The notes: generated by a model from the letters alone, not told the origin. A DNA stretch of 23,824 nucleotides from Thermoplasmata archaeon (GCA_003649845.1 QMTB01000005.1:1-23824), one strand, 5' to 3'. Positions 8,106 through 16,272 are shown, numbered from the stretch's first letter. Translations and numbers: made by a program.

Positions 8106-8477
8106 ATGCCTATCTATGTAAAATTTCAAACACCAAAGGAAATCCAAGATCTAGCCTATGATATTGTAGAAAAGGCTCGAGATACGGGTAAGATAAGTAA
8201 AGGAGCTAATGAGGTTACGAAACAAGTGGAACGTGGACAAGCAAAACTAGTTGTAATGGCAGAAGATGTTACACCAGAAGAGATACTAGCACATATGCCT
8301 ATACTATGCGAGGAGAAGAAAATCCCCTATGCCTATGTTCCAAGTAAAGATGAACTCGGTAGAACCGCTGGGTTAAAAGTGAGTTGTTCAACCGTTGCCA
8401 TTATAAACCCTGGTAAAAGTAAGGAAGATATAGAAAATATTGCTAAAAAAGTGGCGGAATTAAAACAAGAGGGATAA
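8106..8477 (+). CDS. rpl7ae: Ribosomal protein L7Ae
   Basis: L7Ae binds kink-turns in 23S rRNA and, in archaea, also in C/D and H/ACA guide RNAs and RNase P. The 123 residues match family length. The central block (RGQAKLVVMAEDVTPEEILAHMPILCEEKKIPYAYVPSKDELGRTAGL) and GANEVTKQVERG are diagnostic. It starts the L7Ae-S28e-L24e cluster, with only 4 bases before the S28e ATG. A strong AGGAGG site sets the start. Confidence 0.96.
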   Translation: MPIYVKFQTPKEIQDLAYDIVEKARDTGKISKGANEVTKQVERGQAKLVVMAEDVTPEEILAHMPILCEEKKIPYAYVPSKDELGRTAGLKVSCSTVAIINPGKSKEDIENIAKKVAELKQEG

Positions 8478-8481
8478 AAAC

Positions 8482-8691
8482 ATGGTTGAAGGAACACCAT
8501 GCGAGGTTGTAGAAATCATAGGTAGAACAGGAATGGCCGGAGAGGCGCAACAAGTAAAAGTAAGGGTATTAGATGGTGTAGATAAAGGAAAGATTATCAC
8601 AAGAAACGTTATGGGTCCAGTACAGCTTGGAGATATACTAATGCTCAGTGAAACCCAGAGAGAAGCAAAAAGATTAGGTGGTCCACTCTAG
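8482..8691 (+). CDS. rps28e: Ribosomal protein S28e
   Basis: This small-subunit protein of 69 residues has an OB-like fold near the mRNA exit. The sequence is nearly canonical: PCEVVEIIGRTGMAGEAQQV, KGKIITRNVMGPVQLGDILM and the C-terminal LSETQREAKRLGGPL. It sits between the L7Ae and L24e genes in the standard archaeal order. The strand ending KQEGG* at the close of the L7Ae gene supplies purines but no clean Shine-Dalgarno, so translational coupling is likely. Confidence 0.96.
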   Translation: MVEGTPCEVVEIIGRTGMAGEAQQVKVRVLDGVDKGKIITRNVMGPVQLGDILMLSETQREAKRLGGPL

Positions 8692-8710
8692 TGGAAGAGG
8701 GGATATAGAA

Positions 8711-8893
8711 ATGGTTGAGAGAAGGATATGCTCATTCTGTGGAAATGAGATAGAACCAGGTACAGGTAAAATCTATGTTAAAAAAGATGGAACAGTATTA
8801 TATTTCTGTAGAAATAAATGTCAGAAGAATATGTTGAAACTTAAACGTATACCTAGAAAAGTGAGATGGACTAAATTTTATACAAAGAAATAG
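8711..8893 (+). CDS. rpl24e: Ribosomal protein L24e
   Basis: This 60-residue zinc-binding large-subunit protein has Cys7, Cys10, Cys33 and Cys37 (CSFCGNEIEPGTGKIYVKKD, then FCRNKC), followed by the basic KLKRIPRKVRWTKFY tail. The frame is open upstream to 8678, but ATG 8711 has GAGGGG 8 bases before it (8697-8702) and gives the normal family N-terminus (MVERRICSFCG). It is the third gene of the ribosomal operon. In many archaea ndk and infB follow, but here a different gene with its own promoter-like sequence comes next. Confidence 0.95.
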   Translation: MVERRICSFCGNEIEPGTGKIYVKKDGTVLYFCRNKCQKNMLKLKRIPRKVRWTKFYTKK

Positions 8894-8915
8894 AAGAATA
8901 ATACTAGCTTTAGAA

Positions 8916-8927
8916 AAACTTTTTCTC
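8916..8927 (+). promoter_or_regulatory. BRE/TATA-like promoter before the adenosine-specific kinase gene
   Basis: AGAAAAACTTTTTCT (about 8913-8927) has the A-run plus T-run shape seen before radB and the L7Ae gene. It predicts a start near 8949. GAGGG at 8951-8955 then serves as the Shine-Dalgarno site, 6 bases before ATG 8962. The T-run may also end the ribosomal operon transcript. Confidence 0.35.
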
Positions 8928-8961
8928 CTAATTAGGCATTATAGTTAGATGAGGGATTGAA

Positions 8962-9456
8962 ATGGAGTTGAAGATAGTTGATATAGAGAAACCAGAGGAT
9001 ATGAATTTTATCTTGGGTCAAACTCATTTTATTAAATCAGTTGAAGATCTATATGAAGCAATTGTTAATACTGTACCGCAAGCAAAATTTGGAATAGCTT
9101 TCTGCGAAGCAAGTGGAGCTCTTAAAGTTAGAAGCATAGGTAATGACGATGAACTTAAGAAATTAGCTGAGAAAAACATGCTATCTATTGGGGCAGGGCA
9201 TTCTTTTATAATATTTATGAAAGATTGTTATCCATTGAATATACTAAATAGAATTAAAAACGTTCCAGAGGTTTGCAATATATATTGTGCTACAGCTAAT
9301 CCTACAAAGGTTATAATAGCTGAGGATTCCTTTGGATCAGAAAAAGGGAGAGGGATACTAGGAGTAATAGATGGTTTTATTCCTAAAGGTGTTGAAACAG
9401 AAGATGATATCAAATGGAGGAAGAAGTTTCTACGTGACATTGGATATAAACTATAG
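8962..9456 (+). CDS. Adenosine-specific kinase family protein (DUF355)
   Basis: The 164-residue cytosolic protein matches the small archaeal/bacterial family annotated as adenosine-specific kinase (Adenosine_kin). Recognisable blocks are ILGQTHFIKSVEDLYEAIV, KFGIAFCEASGALKVRSIGND, IGAGHSFIIFMKDCYPLNIL, VCNIYCATANPTKVIIAE and GRGILGVIDGF. The name comes from structural work; the true reaction is poorly established, and no classical kinase motif is visible. It ends 2 bases before the stop of the convergent pcm gene. Confidence 0.88.
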   Translation: MELKIVDIEKPEDMNFILGQTHFIKSVEDLYEAIVNTVPQAKFGIAFCEASGALKVRSIGNDDELKKLAEKNMLSIGAGHSFIIFMKDCYPLNILNRIKNVPEVCNIYCATANPTKVIIAEDSFGSEKGRGILGVIDGFIPKGVETEDDIKWRKKFLRDIGYKL

Positions 9457-9458
9457 AA

Positions 9459-10100
9459 TTAGTAGCCATGTTTACCTATCATAGGTACAAAAGCGCAACC
9501 ACCTAGATTCTTCTTATATATCTTATTTTTTTTCTTCTCTACTAGATATAGATCAGAGTATATTCTACCAACTGGTATCAATAATTTACCTGGATCCTTA
9601 AGTTGTTCAATAAGAGGTATAGGGATATCTGGAGCAGCACATGTAACATAGATTCTATCATATGGAGCATACTTCTCTAAACCTTGAGATCCATCGCCTG
9701 TTTCTACTGTAACATTATCTATACCTGCTTTCTCTAGATTCCTTTTAGCAAATTCAGCTAATTCAGATAGCCTCTCCACTGAAAAAACATGTCCATTTGG
9801 AGCAACAAGATATGCAACAATAGCAGCATGATAACCTGAACCTGAACCTATTTCTAAAACACGTTGACCTGGTTTAAGATCTAATGCTTCTACCATGATT
9901 GCTACCATATGAGGAGCAGAGATAGTTTGACCGTAACCTATACTCAGAGGAGTATCTATATAGGCTTCTGTTTTAAGTTCCTCTGGTATAAAGTATTCCC
10001 TTGGAATGTTGAGGAAAGCTCCTTCAACTTTTTTTGAATAGATTCTACCCTCTCTTTTTAGATATTCAACCATCTGTTTCCTTTGTTGATGGAAATCCAT
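9459..10100 (-). CDS. pcm: Protein-L-isoaspartate O-methyltransferase
   Basis: Pcm methylates the free carboxyl of isoaspartyl residues with SAM, starting repair of damaged proteins. The 213 residues fit. It opens with MDFHQQRKQMVEYLKREGRI and VPRE-type NIPREYFIPE, then the family motif SIGYGQTISAPHMVA (53-67). The SAM site is VLEIGSGSGYHAAIVAYL (81-98) and its post-motif FSVERLSELAEFAKRNL. GDGSQGLEKYAPYDRIYVT and LLIPVG close the Rossmann domain. It is divergent from the carbamate kinase gene with 74 bases between them. Confidence 0.95.
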   Translation of the reverse strand: MDFHQQRKQMVEYLKREGRIYSKKVEGAFLNIPREYFIPEELKTEAYIDTPLSIGYGQTISAPHMVAIMVEALDLKPGQRVLEIGSGSGYHAAIVAYLVAPNGHVFSVERLSELAEFAKRNLEKAGIDNVTVETGDGSQGLEKYAPYDRIYVTCAAPDIPIPLIEQLKDPGKLLIPVGRIYSDLYLVEKKKNKIYKKNLGGCAFVPMIGKHGY

Positions 10101-10174
10101 TGTATAAATAAAATATCTTTCCTATTTTTCATAGTTATGTTTTTTAGTGGTAAAGATATTCCATTCGACTTGTC

Positions 10175-11107
10175 ATGAAAACAACAGTTATTGCATTAGG
10201 TGGTAACGCTCTTATTAAACCTGGGCAGAAGGGAACTATATATGAACAGTTTGCAAACACTAGAGAGGTAGTGAAATCAATAGCTAGAATAATCAGAGAA
10301 GAGATAAAAGTGGTTTTAACTCATGGTAATGGACCACAAGTTGGAGCTATACTACTCCAGAATAATCTAGCTAGAAAGCTAATACCTCCTATGCCTCTTG
10401 GTATATGCGTTGCAGAAAGTGAAGGTTTCATTGGTTATATGATACAGCAATGTCTATCTAATGCTTTAAATTCTATTGGAATTAGGAAACAGGTAGCTAC
10501 TATAGTTACACAAGTATTAGTTGATAAAAACGATTCTGCTTTTAATAATCCAACTAAACCTATTGGACCATATTATACACAAAGAGAAGCAAAGGTTTTA
10601 ATGAAAGACGGCTATAGTATGAGAGAATTCCCTAGAGGATGGCGTATTGTTGTTCCATCTCCAGATCCAAAATCTATAGTTGAAGGCGAGGTTATTAGAA
10701 AAATGATTGAAAATGATATCATAGTTATAGCAGCTGGAGGTGGAGGGTTACCAGTAGTTGAAAAAGAAAACTGGGGTTTAGATGGAGTTGAAGCAGTTGT
10801 TGATAAAGATCTTGCATCTGAGAGACTTGCAGAGGCTATAAAAGCTGATACTATGATTATTCTAACTAATGTTGAAAATGTATATTTAAACTATAATAAA
10901 CCTAATCAGAAAGCATTGAGAGAGGTTTCTCTAGATGAGATTAAAAATTTTTATGAGAAAGGATATTTCCCAGCTGGCAGTATGGGTCCAAAGATTCTAG
11001 CTAGTATAAGATTCCTTGAGAATGGTGGTAAAAAAGTTGTTATATCCCATGTAAACTATGCATGGGAGGCATTTAAAGAAGAGAAAGGTACAATAATTGA
11101 GAGATGA
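10175..11107 (+). CDS. arcC: Carbamate kinase
   Basis: The enzyme interconverts carbamoyl phosphate plus ADP with carbamate plus ATP. The 310 residues are the normal length. Motifs are VIALGGNALI (5-14), VVLTHGNGPQVGAILLQN, CVAESEGFIGYMIQQ, PTKPIGPYYT, AAGGGGLPVV, GVEAVVDKDLASERLA and FPAGSMGPKILASIRF. No arginine deiminase or ornithine carbamoyltransferase gene is nearby, so the link could be arginine or purine breakdown, or carbamoyl phosphate supply. It may be co-transcribed with the DRG GTPase gene 16 bases downstream. Confidence 0.95.
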   Translation: MKTTVIALGGNALIKPGQKGTIYEQFANTREVVKSIARIIREEIKVVLTHGNGPQVGAILLQNNLARKLIPPMPLGICVAESEGFIGYMIQQCLSNALNSIGIRKQVATIVTQVLVDKNDSAFNNPTKPIGPYYTQREAKVLMKDGYSMREFPRGWRIVVPSPDPKSIVEGEVIRKMIENDIIVIAAGGGGLPVVEKENWGLDGVEAVVDKDLASERLAEAIKADTMIILTNVENVYLNYNKPNQKALREVSLDEIKNFYEKGYFPAGSMGPKILASIRFLENGGKKVVISHVNYAWEAFKEEKGTIIER

Positions 11108-11123
11108 ATAGATTTTTAGAGTT

Positions 11124-12227
11124 ATGGATACAGCATCTATTGAAGAAGAGATCAAAAAGATAGAGGAGGAAATCCTCTCCACTCAGAAGAATAAAGCTAC
11201 AGAGCATCATATAGGAAAGTTAAAAGCTAAGATAGCTAGACTTAGAGCAGAGTTAGAGAAACAGAGAAGTGCTGGTGGAAAAGGAAAAGGATTCTCTATA
11301 AAGAAATCCGGTGATGCAACAGTTGCTCTTGTAGGTTTCCCTAGTGTTGGGAAGAGCACTCTTCTAAATCAACTAACTGATGCCTATAGCGAGGTTGGAC
11401 ACTATGAGTTTACCACTATAGAGGTTATACCTGGAATGATGAACTATAAAGGAGCAAAGATACAATTATTGGATCTCCCAGGTTTAATATCAGGTGCATC
11501 AATGGGTAAAGGTAGAGGAAGAGAGATACTCTCTGCTCTACGTAACGCTGATCTACTATTATTGATAGTAGAAGCTGCTAGAATAAAAGATTTCGACATC
11601 ATGATTAAAGAATTATACGATGCGGGTATTAGACTTAATACACATAAACCTGATGTTATAATAAGGAAAACAGGTCAAGGGGGTTTGATTATAAATGCTC
11701 CATCTACTCTCAATTTAGATATTAAAACTATTAAATCTATAGCATCAGAGTATGTAACTAATGCTGAGATAACAATAAGAGAGGATATAACAGAGGATCA
11801 ACTAATAGATGTTTTCATGGATAACCGTAAATATATATCTGCATTGGTAGTAGTAAATAAAATAGATCAATATTCTAAAGCTGAGATAGATGAAGCTGTT
11901 AGTAAAATTAGAAACTGGAAGATTATACCTGTTTCTGCTAAAACAGGTATAGGTTTAGATGAATTAAAAGAAGAAATATTTGATACCTTAGGCCTTATTA
12001 GAATATATATGAAACCTCAAGGTAAGAAACCTGATTTCAACGAACCTCTTATTCTTAGAAGGGGAGGAACAGTTGAAGATGTATGCAGTAGATTGCATAG
12101 AGATTTCAAAGAACGTTTTAGATACGCCCAAGTATGGGGTAGATCTGTTAAATATCAAGGGCAGAAGGTAGGTTTAGAGCATGAACTGGAAGATGAAGAT
12201 ATTCTAACTATAATACTCCATCACTAA
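11124..12227 (+). CDS. DRG-family GTP-binding protein with TGS domain
   Basis: This is the archaeal member of the Obg/DRG GTPases, which associate with ribosomes. The 367 residues have an N-terminal charged helical segment (1-50, IEEEIKKIEEEIL then KAKIARLRAELEKQ). G1 is GFPSVGKST (71-79), the switch is FTTIEVIPG, G3 DLPGLISGA (117-125), G4 NKID and G5 SAKTG. A C-terminal TGS domain follows (about 295-367, EPLILRRGGTVEDVCSRLHRDF and WGRSVKYQGQKVGLEHELEDEDILTI, read as two segments). The stop overlaps the convergent transketolase stop by 4 bases. Confidence 0.95.
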   Translation: MDTASIEEEIKKIEEEILSTQKNKATEHHIGKLKAKIARLRAELEKQRSAGGKGKGFSIKKSGDATVALVGFPSVGKSTLLNQLTDAYSEVGHYEFTTIEVIPGMMNYKGAKIQLLDLPGLISGASMGKGRGREILSALRNADLLLLIVEAARIKDFDIMIKELYDAGIRLNTHKPDVIIRKTGQGGLIINAPSTLNLDIKTIKSIASEYVTNAEITIREDITEDQLIDVFMDNRKYISALVVVNKIDQYSKAEIDEAVSKIRNWKIIPVSAKTGIGLDELKEEIFDTLGLIRIYMKPQGKKPDFNEPLILRRGGTVEDVCSRLHRDFKERFRYAQVWGRSVKYQGQKVGLEHELEDEDILTIILHH

Positions 12228-13174
12228 TTTTTTAAAAGTTTTTTAACTTGTCTAACAACATGTTTAGCGGTTAAACCATATTTTTCTAGCAAATCCTTTG
12301 GATCTCCGCTTTCGCAGAATTTATCTTCTATACCCATTCTTTTAAATCTAATAGATGCTGAGTTTTCAGCTAAAACCTCTGCTACTGCTGCTCCAAGTCC
12401 ACCTATTATTGAATGTTCCTCTATAGTAACAATAGCATTTGTTTTTCTACTGGATCTAAGTATAAGCTTCTCATCTAATGGTTTAATGGTATGCATATCG
12501 ATAACCCTAGTAGATATCCCCTCTTTAAGTAAGATTTTATGTGCATCTAATGCTGCATCAACCATTGTACCGCAAGCTATAATAGTTGCATCATCTCCAT
12601 CTTCTACAATCATTCCTCTACCAATTTCAAGGGTTTCAACATAGCTTCTATCATATATAACTGGTACATCAGCTCTACCAACTCTAGCATACATTGGACC
12701 TTTATGTTCAGCCATTAGTTCAACTATCTTCTCTGTTTGAGTAGCGTCACTTGGAGCAAGAACAGTCATATTTGGTAGTACACGCATTAAAGCTAAATCC
12801 TCTATCATCTGATGACTAGCCCCATCTTTACCAACACTTATACCTCCATGGGTTGCAAAGATTTTAACATTAACTTGAGAATAAGCTAGATCCATACGTA
12901 TCTGATCATAAGCTCTACCCGTTGCAAATACTGCAAAGGTACTAACAAAAGCTATTTTGCCGCATGATGCAAGACCTGCAGCAGTAGACATCATATTTGC
13001 CTCTGCAACCCCCATTTCAAAGAAACGATTAGGATATTTTTTTGCAAACAAAATAGTTTTTGTTGATTTAGATAAATCTGCATCCAACACAACTAGATTA
13101 GGATATCTTGCTCCTAGTTCAACTAGTTTCTCTCCATAAGCATTTCTAGGATTCCCCATTAATTTCTCTGTCAC
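12224..13174 (-). CDS. Transketolase, C-terminal subunit
   Basis: This half of a split, thiamine-diphosphate-dependent transketolase carries the pyrimidine-binding and C-terminal domains. Residues 1-316 show FEMGVAEANMMSTAAGLA with the catalytic Glu, THGGISVGKDGASHQMIEDLALMR, PMYARVGRADVPV and IEEHSIIGGLGAAVAEVL. With the N-terminal half it moves two-carbon units between sugar phosphates, giving pentose and erythrose phosphates. The start is GTG (13172-13174), overlapping the TGA of the upstream half. GGAGG lies 7 bases before it, which decides for GTG over the ATG five codons downstream. Confidence 0.93.
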   Translation of the reverse strand: MTEKLMGNPRNAYGEKLVELGARYPNLVVLDADLSKSTKTILFAKKYPNRFFEMGVAEANMMSTAAGLASCGKIAFVSTFAVFATGRAYDQIRMDLAYSQVNVKIFATHGGISVGKDGASHQMIEDLALMRVLPNMTVLAPSDATQTEKIVELMAEHKGPMYARVGRADVPVIYDRSYVETLEIGRGMIVEDGDDATIIACGTMVDAALDAHKILLKEGISTRVIDMHTIKPLDEKLILRSSRKTNAIVTIEEHSIIGGLGAAVAEVLAENSASIRFKRMGIEDKFCESGDPKDLLEKYGLTAKHVVRQVKKLLKN

Positions 13175-14028
13175 ATTGAAGCCTCCAATTTCTTCTGAAG
13201 CATATCTAGTTCCTCTAAAGCAAGGTTTCGTTCCATCTCATTTGGTGGTACACCATGGAAGTCAACGTTATTCTCCATAAAGGATACTCCTTTTCCTTTA
13301 ACAGTATTTAGAATGATAATTGAAGGCATGTTCTCTTTATGATCTGCTTCATCTAAAGCTTTTAGAATCTCAGCTATATCATGACCATCTACTTCTATAA
13401 CATACCATCCAAAAGCTTGCCATTTCTCCCTTAATGATTCTAAACGCATTACCTCCTCAGTGTTACCATCTATTTGGAGATAATTTCTATCAACCATAGC
13501 GGTCATATTATCTAGTCTATAGTGAGCTGCAGCAGCTGCAGCCTCCCAAACTTGGCCTTCATCTAACTCTCCATCACCAAGCATAACATATACATGATAT
13601 GATTTACCATCTAGTTTACCTGCTAAGGCTACGCCATTGCCAAAGGATAAACCATGACCAAGTGAACCAGTAGATGCTTCAACACCAGGTGTATACAAAC
13701 TAACAGGATGACCTTGAAGCATATGATTAATCTCTCTTAGATGATATAATTCTTCTATTGGAAAATAACCTAATTCCGCTAGTACAGCATATAATGCAGG
13801 AGCAGCATGACCTTTACTTAGAATAAATCTATCTCTATCAGGATCATCAGGATTCTTTGGATTATGTCGCATATGAGCAAAATATAATGCGACGATTGCA
13901 TCTACGGCAGATAGAGAGCCACCTGGATGTCCTGATGCTGCACGATACAGCATCTCAATTATATATTTCCTGATTTTAACCGCTAGGAGTTCCAGCTCCT
14001 TAATCTGTTTCTCAGTATAATATGCCAT
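13171..14028 (-). CDS. Transketolase, N-terminal subunit
   Basis: This half holds the diphosphate-binding domain of thiamine diphosphate. Key blocks are ASGHPGGSLSAVDAIVALYF, RDRFILSKGHAAPALYAVL, GHPVSLYTPGVEASTGSLGHGL and the GDG-to-N cofactor motif LGDGELDEGQVWEA ... MVDRNYLQIDG. Three in-frame ATGs exist, at 14073, 14040 and 14028. I take 14028: GAGGG precedes it by 5 bases, the protein then begins MAYYTEKQIKELELLA like its relatives, and the TATA-like stretch near 14081-14089 would place the transcript start around 14058, downstream of the first ATG. It overlaps the C-terminal half by 3 bases, a textbook coupled pair. Confidence 0.92.
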   Translation of the reverse strand: MAYYTEKQIKELELLAVKIRKYIIEMLYRAASGHPGGSLSAVDAIVALYFAHMRHNPKNPDDPDRDRFILSKGHAAPALYAVLAELGYFPIEELYHLREINHMLQGHPVSLYTPGVEASTGSLGHGLSFGNGVALAGKLDGKSYHVYVMLGDGELDEGQVWEAAAAAAHYRLDNMTAMVDRNYLQIDGNTEEVMRLESLREKWQAFGWYVIEVDGHDIAEILKALDEADHKENMPSIIILNTVKGKGVSFMENNVDFHGVPPNEMERNLALEELDMLQKKLEASM

Positions 14029-14080
14029 TGGATCCCTCATCCAAAATTGGATCCCCAATTCCCCTGAATCCATATTCTAT

Positions 14081-14089
14081 TCTAAAAAC
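14081..14089 (-). promoter_or_regulatory. TATA-like box of the transketolase operon
   Basis: The minus strand reads AGTTTTTAG after a GAAA stretch. A start near 14058 is predicted, after ATG 14073 but before ATGs 14040 and 14028. Confidence 0.3.
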
Positions 14090-14133
14090 TTTCTGAAAAA
14101 TCTGCTATGATAATAAAAAATTAGGTTCACTTT

Positions 14134-14739
14134 CTATTTTATTTTAACCTCATAGATATATATTTCTTCTTCACCTATAGATTGCCTCATTATTCTATTA
14201 GATCTAAGATCAAAGTCTATAATTATCTTCTGGAGTTTCTTTTGATCAGCAAATGATGTTGAAATGAAATAACCTAAACCATTCTTTTTAAGATGTCTAG
14301 ATAAACCTTTGAGAAATGGTTTTATTAGTTTAAATCCATCTCTACCACCATCTACAGCTATATCAAACCATCCACCTAATTTTTCCTCCGCATATGTGGG
14401 AAGATAAGGTGGATTGAAGATTATTATATCAAATTTTTCTCCTTTATTCAACACTTTGAACATGCTACCTTTTCTAACATCTATACTACCTTTTAATAGA
14501 TGTATATTATTCTCTATATTCTTCTTTGTAGTCTCAATAGCATATGGATTTATATCAGAGCATACTACATTAGCACCTTTTTTTGCACAAACTAGAGCTA
14601 TAATACCGCAACCAGTACCTATCTCAAAGACATCAGTCTTAGGTTTAACTTCTATAGCCTCTACTAGTAGAAAGGTATCCTCTGCTGGATCATAAACCTC
14701 TGGATGAATCATTATAGATAGATCTTGATAGTGGAACAT
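14134..14739 (-). CDS. HemK/Mtq2-like class I methyltransferase
   Basis: The 201-residue SAM methyltransferase has VYDPAEDTFLLVEAI at its start, the SAM motif VFEIGTGCGIIALVCAKKG (38-56), CSDINPYAIETTKKNI and the catalytic NPPY (FNPPYLPT). NPPY with this compact length is typical of the archaeal HemK/PrmC-related enzymes that methylate glutamine in release factor aRF1 (Mtq2 type); the target is inferred. It starts 2 bases after the stop of the small membrane protein upstream, suggesting coupling. A second ATG nine codons in (14712) is possible. Confidence 0.85.
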   Translation of the reverse strand: MFHYQDLSIMIHPEVYDPAEDTFLLVEAIEVKPKTDVFEIGTGCGIIALVCAKKGANVVCSDINPYAIETTKKNIENNIHLLKGSIDVRKGSMFKVLNKGEKFDIIIFNPPYLPTYAEEKLGGWFDIAVDGGRDGFKLIKPFLKGLSRHLKKNGLGYFISTSFADQKKLQKIIIDFDLRSNRIMRQSIGEEEIYIYEVKIK

Positions 14740-14741
14740 AT

Positions 14742-15101
14742 TTATCGACTAGGTAATGGTGGACGAACAGCAAGCCATAATATCACAATAAATATTATAC
14801 CGAATATATTGAATATCAAAGCTGATAGTATAAGGAGTATAACCCATAAAATGCCTTCTCTGCCTCTCTGTTCCGCATCTTTATATATCCATATACATAA
14901 AAGTAGAGTTATAACCAAGGGAAGGATGATAAATATAAGACAAACTATCAACAACCCTAAACCCATAAACCAACCTATACCTGGTAGATGTTCAACGATG
15001 CGAGTAAAGTTTTCATCTGGAAATGGAGTTTCTTGAGCTAAGAATAATGGAAATATGAGATATAGAGAAGCTTCTCTAAGTTTTTGAGTTAAAGGCTTCA
15101 T
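14742..15101 (-). CDS. Small membrane protein with IYKDAExRG motif
   Basis: The 119-residue protein has two strong hydrophobic segments (about 45-70, IGWFMGLGLLIVCLIFIILP, running on into VITLLLCIWI, and 84-112, ILWVILLILSALIFNIFGII). Between them sits WIYKDAEQRGREG, a motif common in uncharacterised archaeal and bacterial membrane proteins whose second helix follows this charged loop. An early hydrophobic stretch (LYLIFPLFLA) may be a signal or third segment. I use ATG 15101: a TATA box at 15124-15134 is 28 bases away, while the only upstream in-frame start is TTG. Function is unknown. It is co-directional with the HemK-like gene. Confidence 0.7.
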   Translation of the reverse strand: MKPLTQKLREASLYLIFPLFLAQETPFPDENFTRIVEHLPGIGWFMGLGLLIVCLIFIILPLVITLLLCIWIYKDAEQRGREGILWVILLILSALIFNIFGIIFIVILWLAVRPPLPSR

Positions 15102-15123
15102 GACGAAAAATCGAAACAATGTT

Positions 15124-15134
15124 TTATATTATAT
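15124..15134 (-). promoter_or_regulatory. TATA box of the small membrane protein gene
   Basis: Minus-strand ATATAATATAA is centred 28 bases before ATG 15101, fitting a leaderless transcript, and decides the start. Confidence 0.5.
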
Positions 15135-15372
15135 CTCTTTTGGAATAATCCTTTTGATTCTAGAATGACTTAAGAATTACAAGCTTAGAATAGGATATCT
15201 AACCTTATACATCCCATCCTATCTTTTAGATTCTATAAATTTGTAAGTTCAAAGATTTTACATAGTTAGCACCTATGAAAGAGGGTGTATAAATACATTC
15301 AAGCTATTCCTCAGACCTTCAATTCCTAAGTTGAGGATATCTAAAATTGTTATATATTCAACCTGCAGTATT
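15135..15372. other. Gene-free stretch with small inverted repeats
   Basis: No convincing coding frame is present. ATAGGAT at 15190-15196 pairs with ATCCTAT at 15216-15222, and CCTCA at 15309-15313 pairs with TGAGG at 15332-15336. TATAAATA at 15288-15295 is a good TATA-like box without an obvious gene after it. No tRNA-like fold was seen. Confidence 0.4.
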
Positions 15373-15406
15373 GCTCTAGAAAATGAATTATAATTTTTCT
15401 AGCAGC
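15373..15406 (-). terminator. Hairpin beyond the cupin gene, possible terminator
   Basis: CTAGAAAA (15376-15383) and TTTTCTAG (15395-15402) form a perfect 8-bp stem with an 11-base loop. GCT/AGC extends it past one bulged base. It begins 7 bases past the cupin stop codon, so it may shape or end that mRNA. No T-run follows on the minus strand. Confidence 0.4.
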
Positions 15407-15412
15407 TTACAT

Positions 15413-15676
15413 TTATCCTAATTTATAATGTTTCCTTACGTCTTTAGTAATCCTCCAGGTACATTTCATACCCTCTGGAAATATAACATGATCACCTTCA
15501 CCAAAATGAAACTCTTCTCCATCCTCATTTATCACTGTAACTTCACCTTCTAAGATTAAACAAGTTTCTTTTATATCATACTCCCAGGGAAACTCAGAAA
15601 CTTCTTTCTCCCAAATAGGCCAAGAAGATGCTTCTTTTTTCTCCTCTTCTGTTGGTTTATGTATAATTGGTTTCAT
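15413..15676 (-). CDS. Cupin-domain protein (DUF861/cupin_3 type)
   Basis: The 87-residue single-domain cupin is cytosolic. The pattern KPTEEEKKEASSWPIWEKEV, FPWEYDIKETCLILEGEVTV, then FHFGEGDHVIFPEGMKCTWRI matches the small EutQ-like cupin family. The ETCLILEG and GDHVIFPEG strands form the beta-barrel, and the usual cupin metal His residues are mostly absent, so catalysis is doubtful. I chose ATG 15676 over an in-frame ATG at 15697 because relatives begin M-K near the conserved KPT and a TATA-like stretch (15702-15710) lies 30 bases upstream. Confidence 0.82.
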   Translation of the reverse strand: MKPIIHKPTEEEKKEASSWPIWEKEVSEFPWEYDIKETCLILEGEVTVINEDGEEFHFGEGDHVIFPEGMKCTWRITKDVRKHYKLG

Positions 15677-15818
15677 GCCAGGTGTATATAGATTCAATCA
15701 TCTTTAAATTTACTAAACTTACAAATAGGAGAGAAATCCATAAATTATAACTTCCATTCATAAATTAGAAATCCTTAAGTGTCATATTTTTATCATAATC
15801 TCCAGGTGAAATATATCC

Positions 15819-16259
15819 ATGGATGGATTTATAAATTGGACAGATGTAGAGATGGTGATAAGATTACTAATAGCTGTCTCTCTTGGAACTATTATTGGTT
15901 TTGAAAGAGAGATTGAACATAAACCAGCTGGATTGAGAACACATATATTTGTTTCTATGGGCGCTTGTCTATTTACAATTTCATCATTCTATCTATTGAA
16001 GGATAGTAGTATCGCTACCTTTGACGCAACTAGGATAGCAGCAGGTATTGTAACAGGTATAAGTTTTATTGGAGCAGGAAGTATTATAGCTGCTAAAGGA
16101 AATGTTATGGGTATTACAACTGCAGCAAGTTTATGGGTTACAGCTGCTATAGGTTTAATGGTTGGATTTGGAAACTATCTATTACCAATAGTTGCAACTA
16201 TAATAGCATTTATCGTACTAAGACTCGGTAGAATAAAGAAGAAGTTTAATTTAAACTAG
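15819..16259 (+). CDS. MgtC/SapB-family membrane protein
   Basis: The 146-residue integral membrane protein has four to five hydrophobic helices. Family signatures are IIGFEREIEHKPAGLRTHIFVSMGA (residues about 25-50) and RIAAGIVTGISFIGAGSIIA, followed by GITTAASLWVTAAIGLMVG. In bacteria MgtC modulates membrane potential or ATP synthase and aids survival in low magnesium; the archaeal role is not known. It lacks the C-terminal ACT-like domain of longer members. AGGTGA at 15804-15809 is a suitable ribosome site 9 bases before the ATG. It ends 13 bases from the convergent adenylate kinase gene. Confidence 0.88.
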   Translation: MDGFINWTDVEMVIRLLIAVSLGTIIGFEREIEHKPAGLRTHIFVSMGACLFTISSFYLLKDSSIATFDATRIAAGIVTGISFIGAGSIIAAKGNVMGITTAASLWVTAAIGLMVGFGNYLLPIVATIIAFIVLRLGRIKKKFNLN

Positions 16260-16272
16260 TAGTGGAGGGAGA

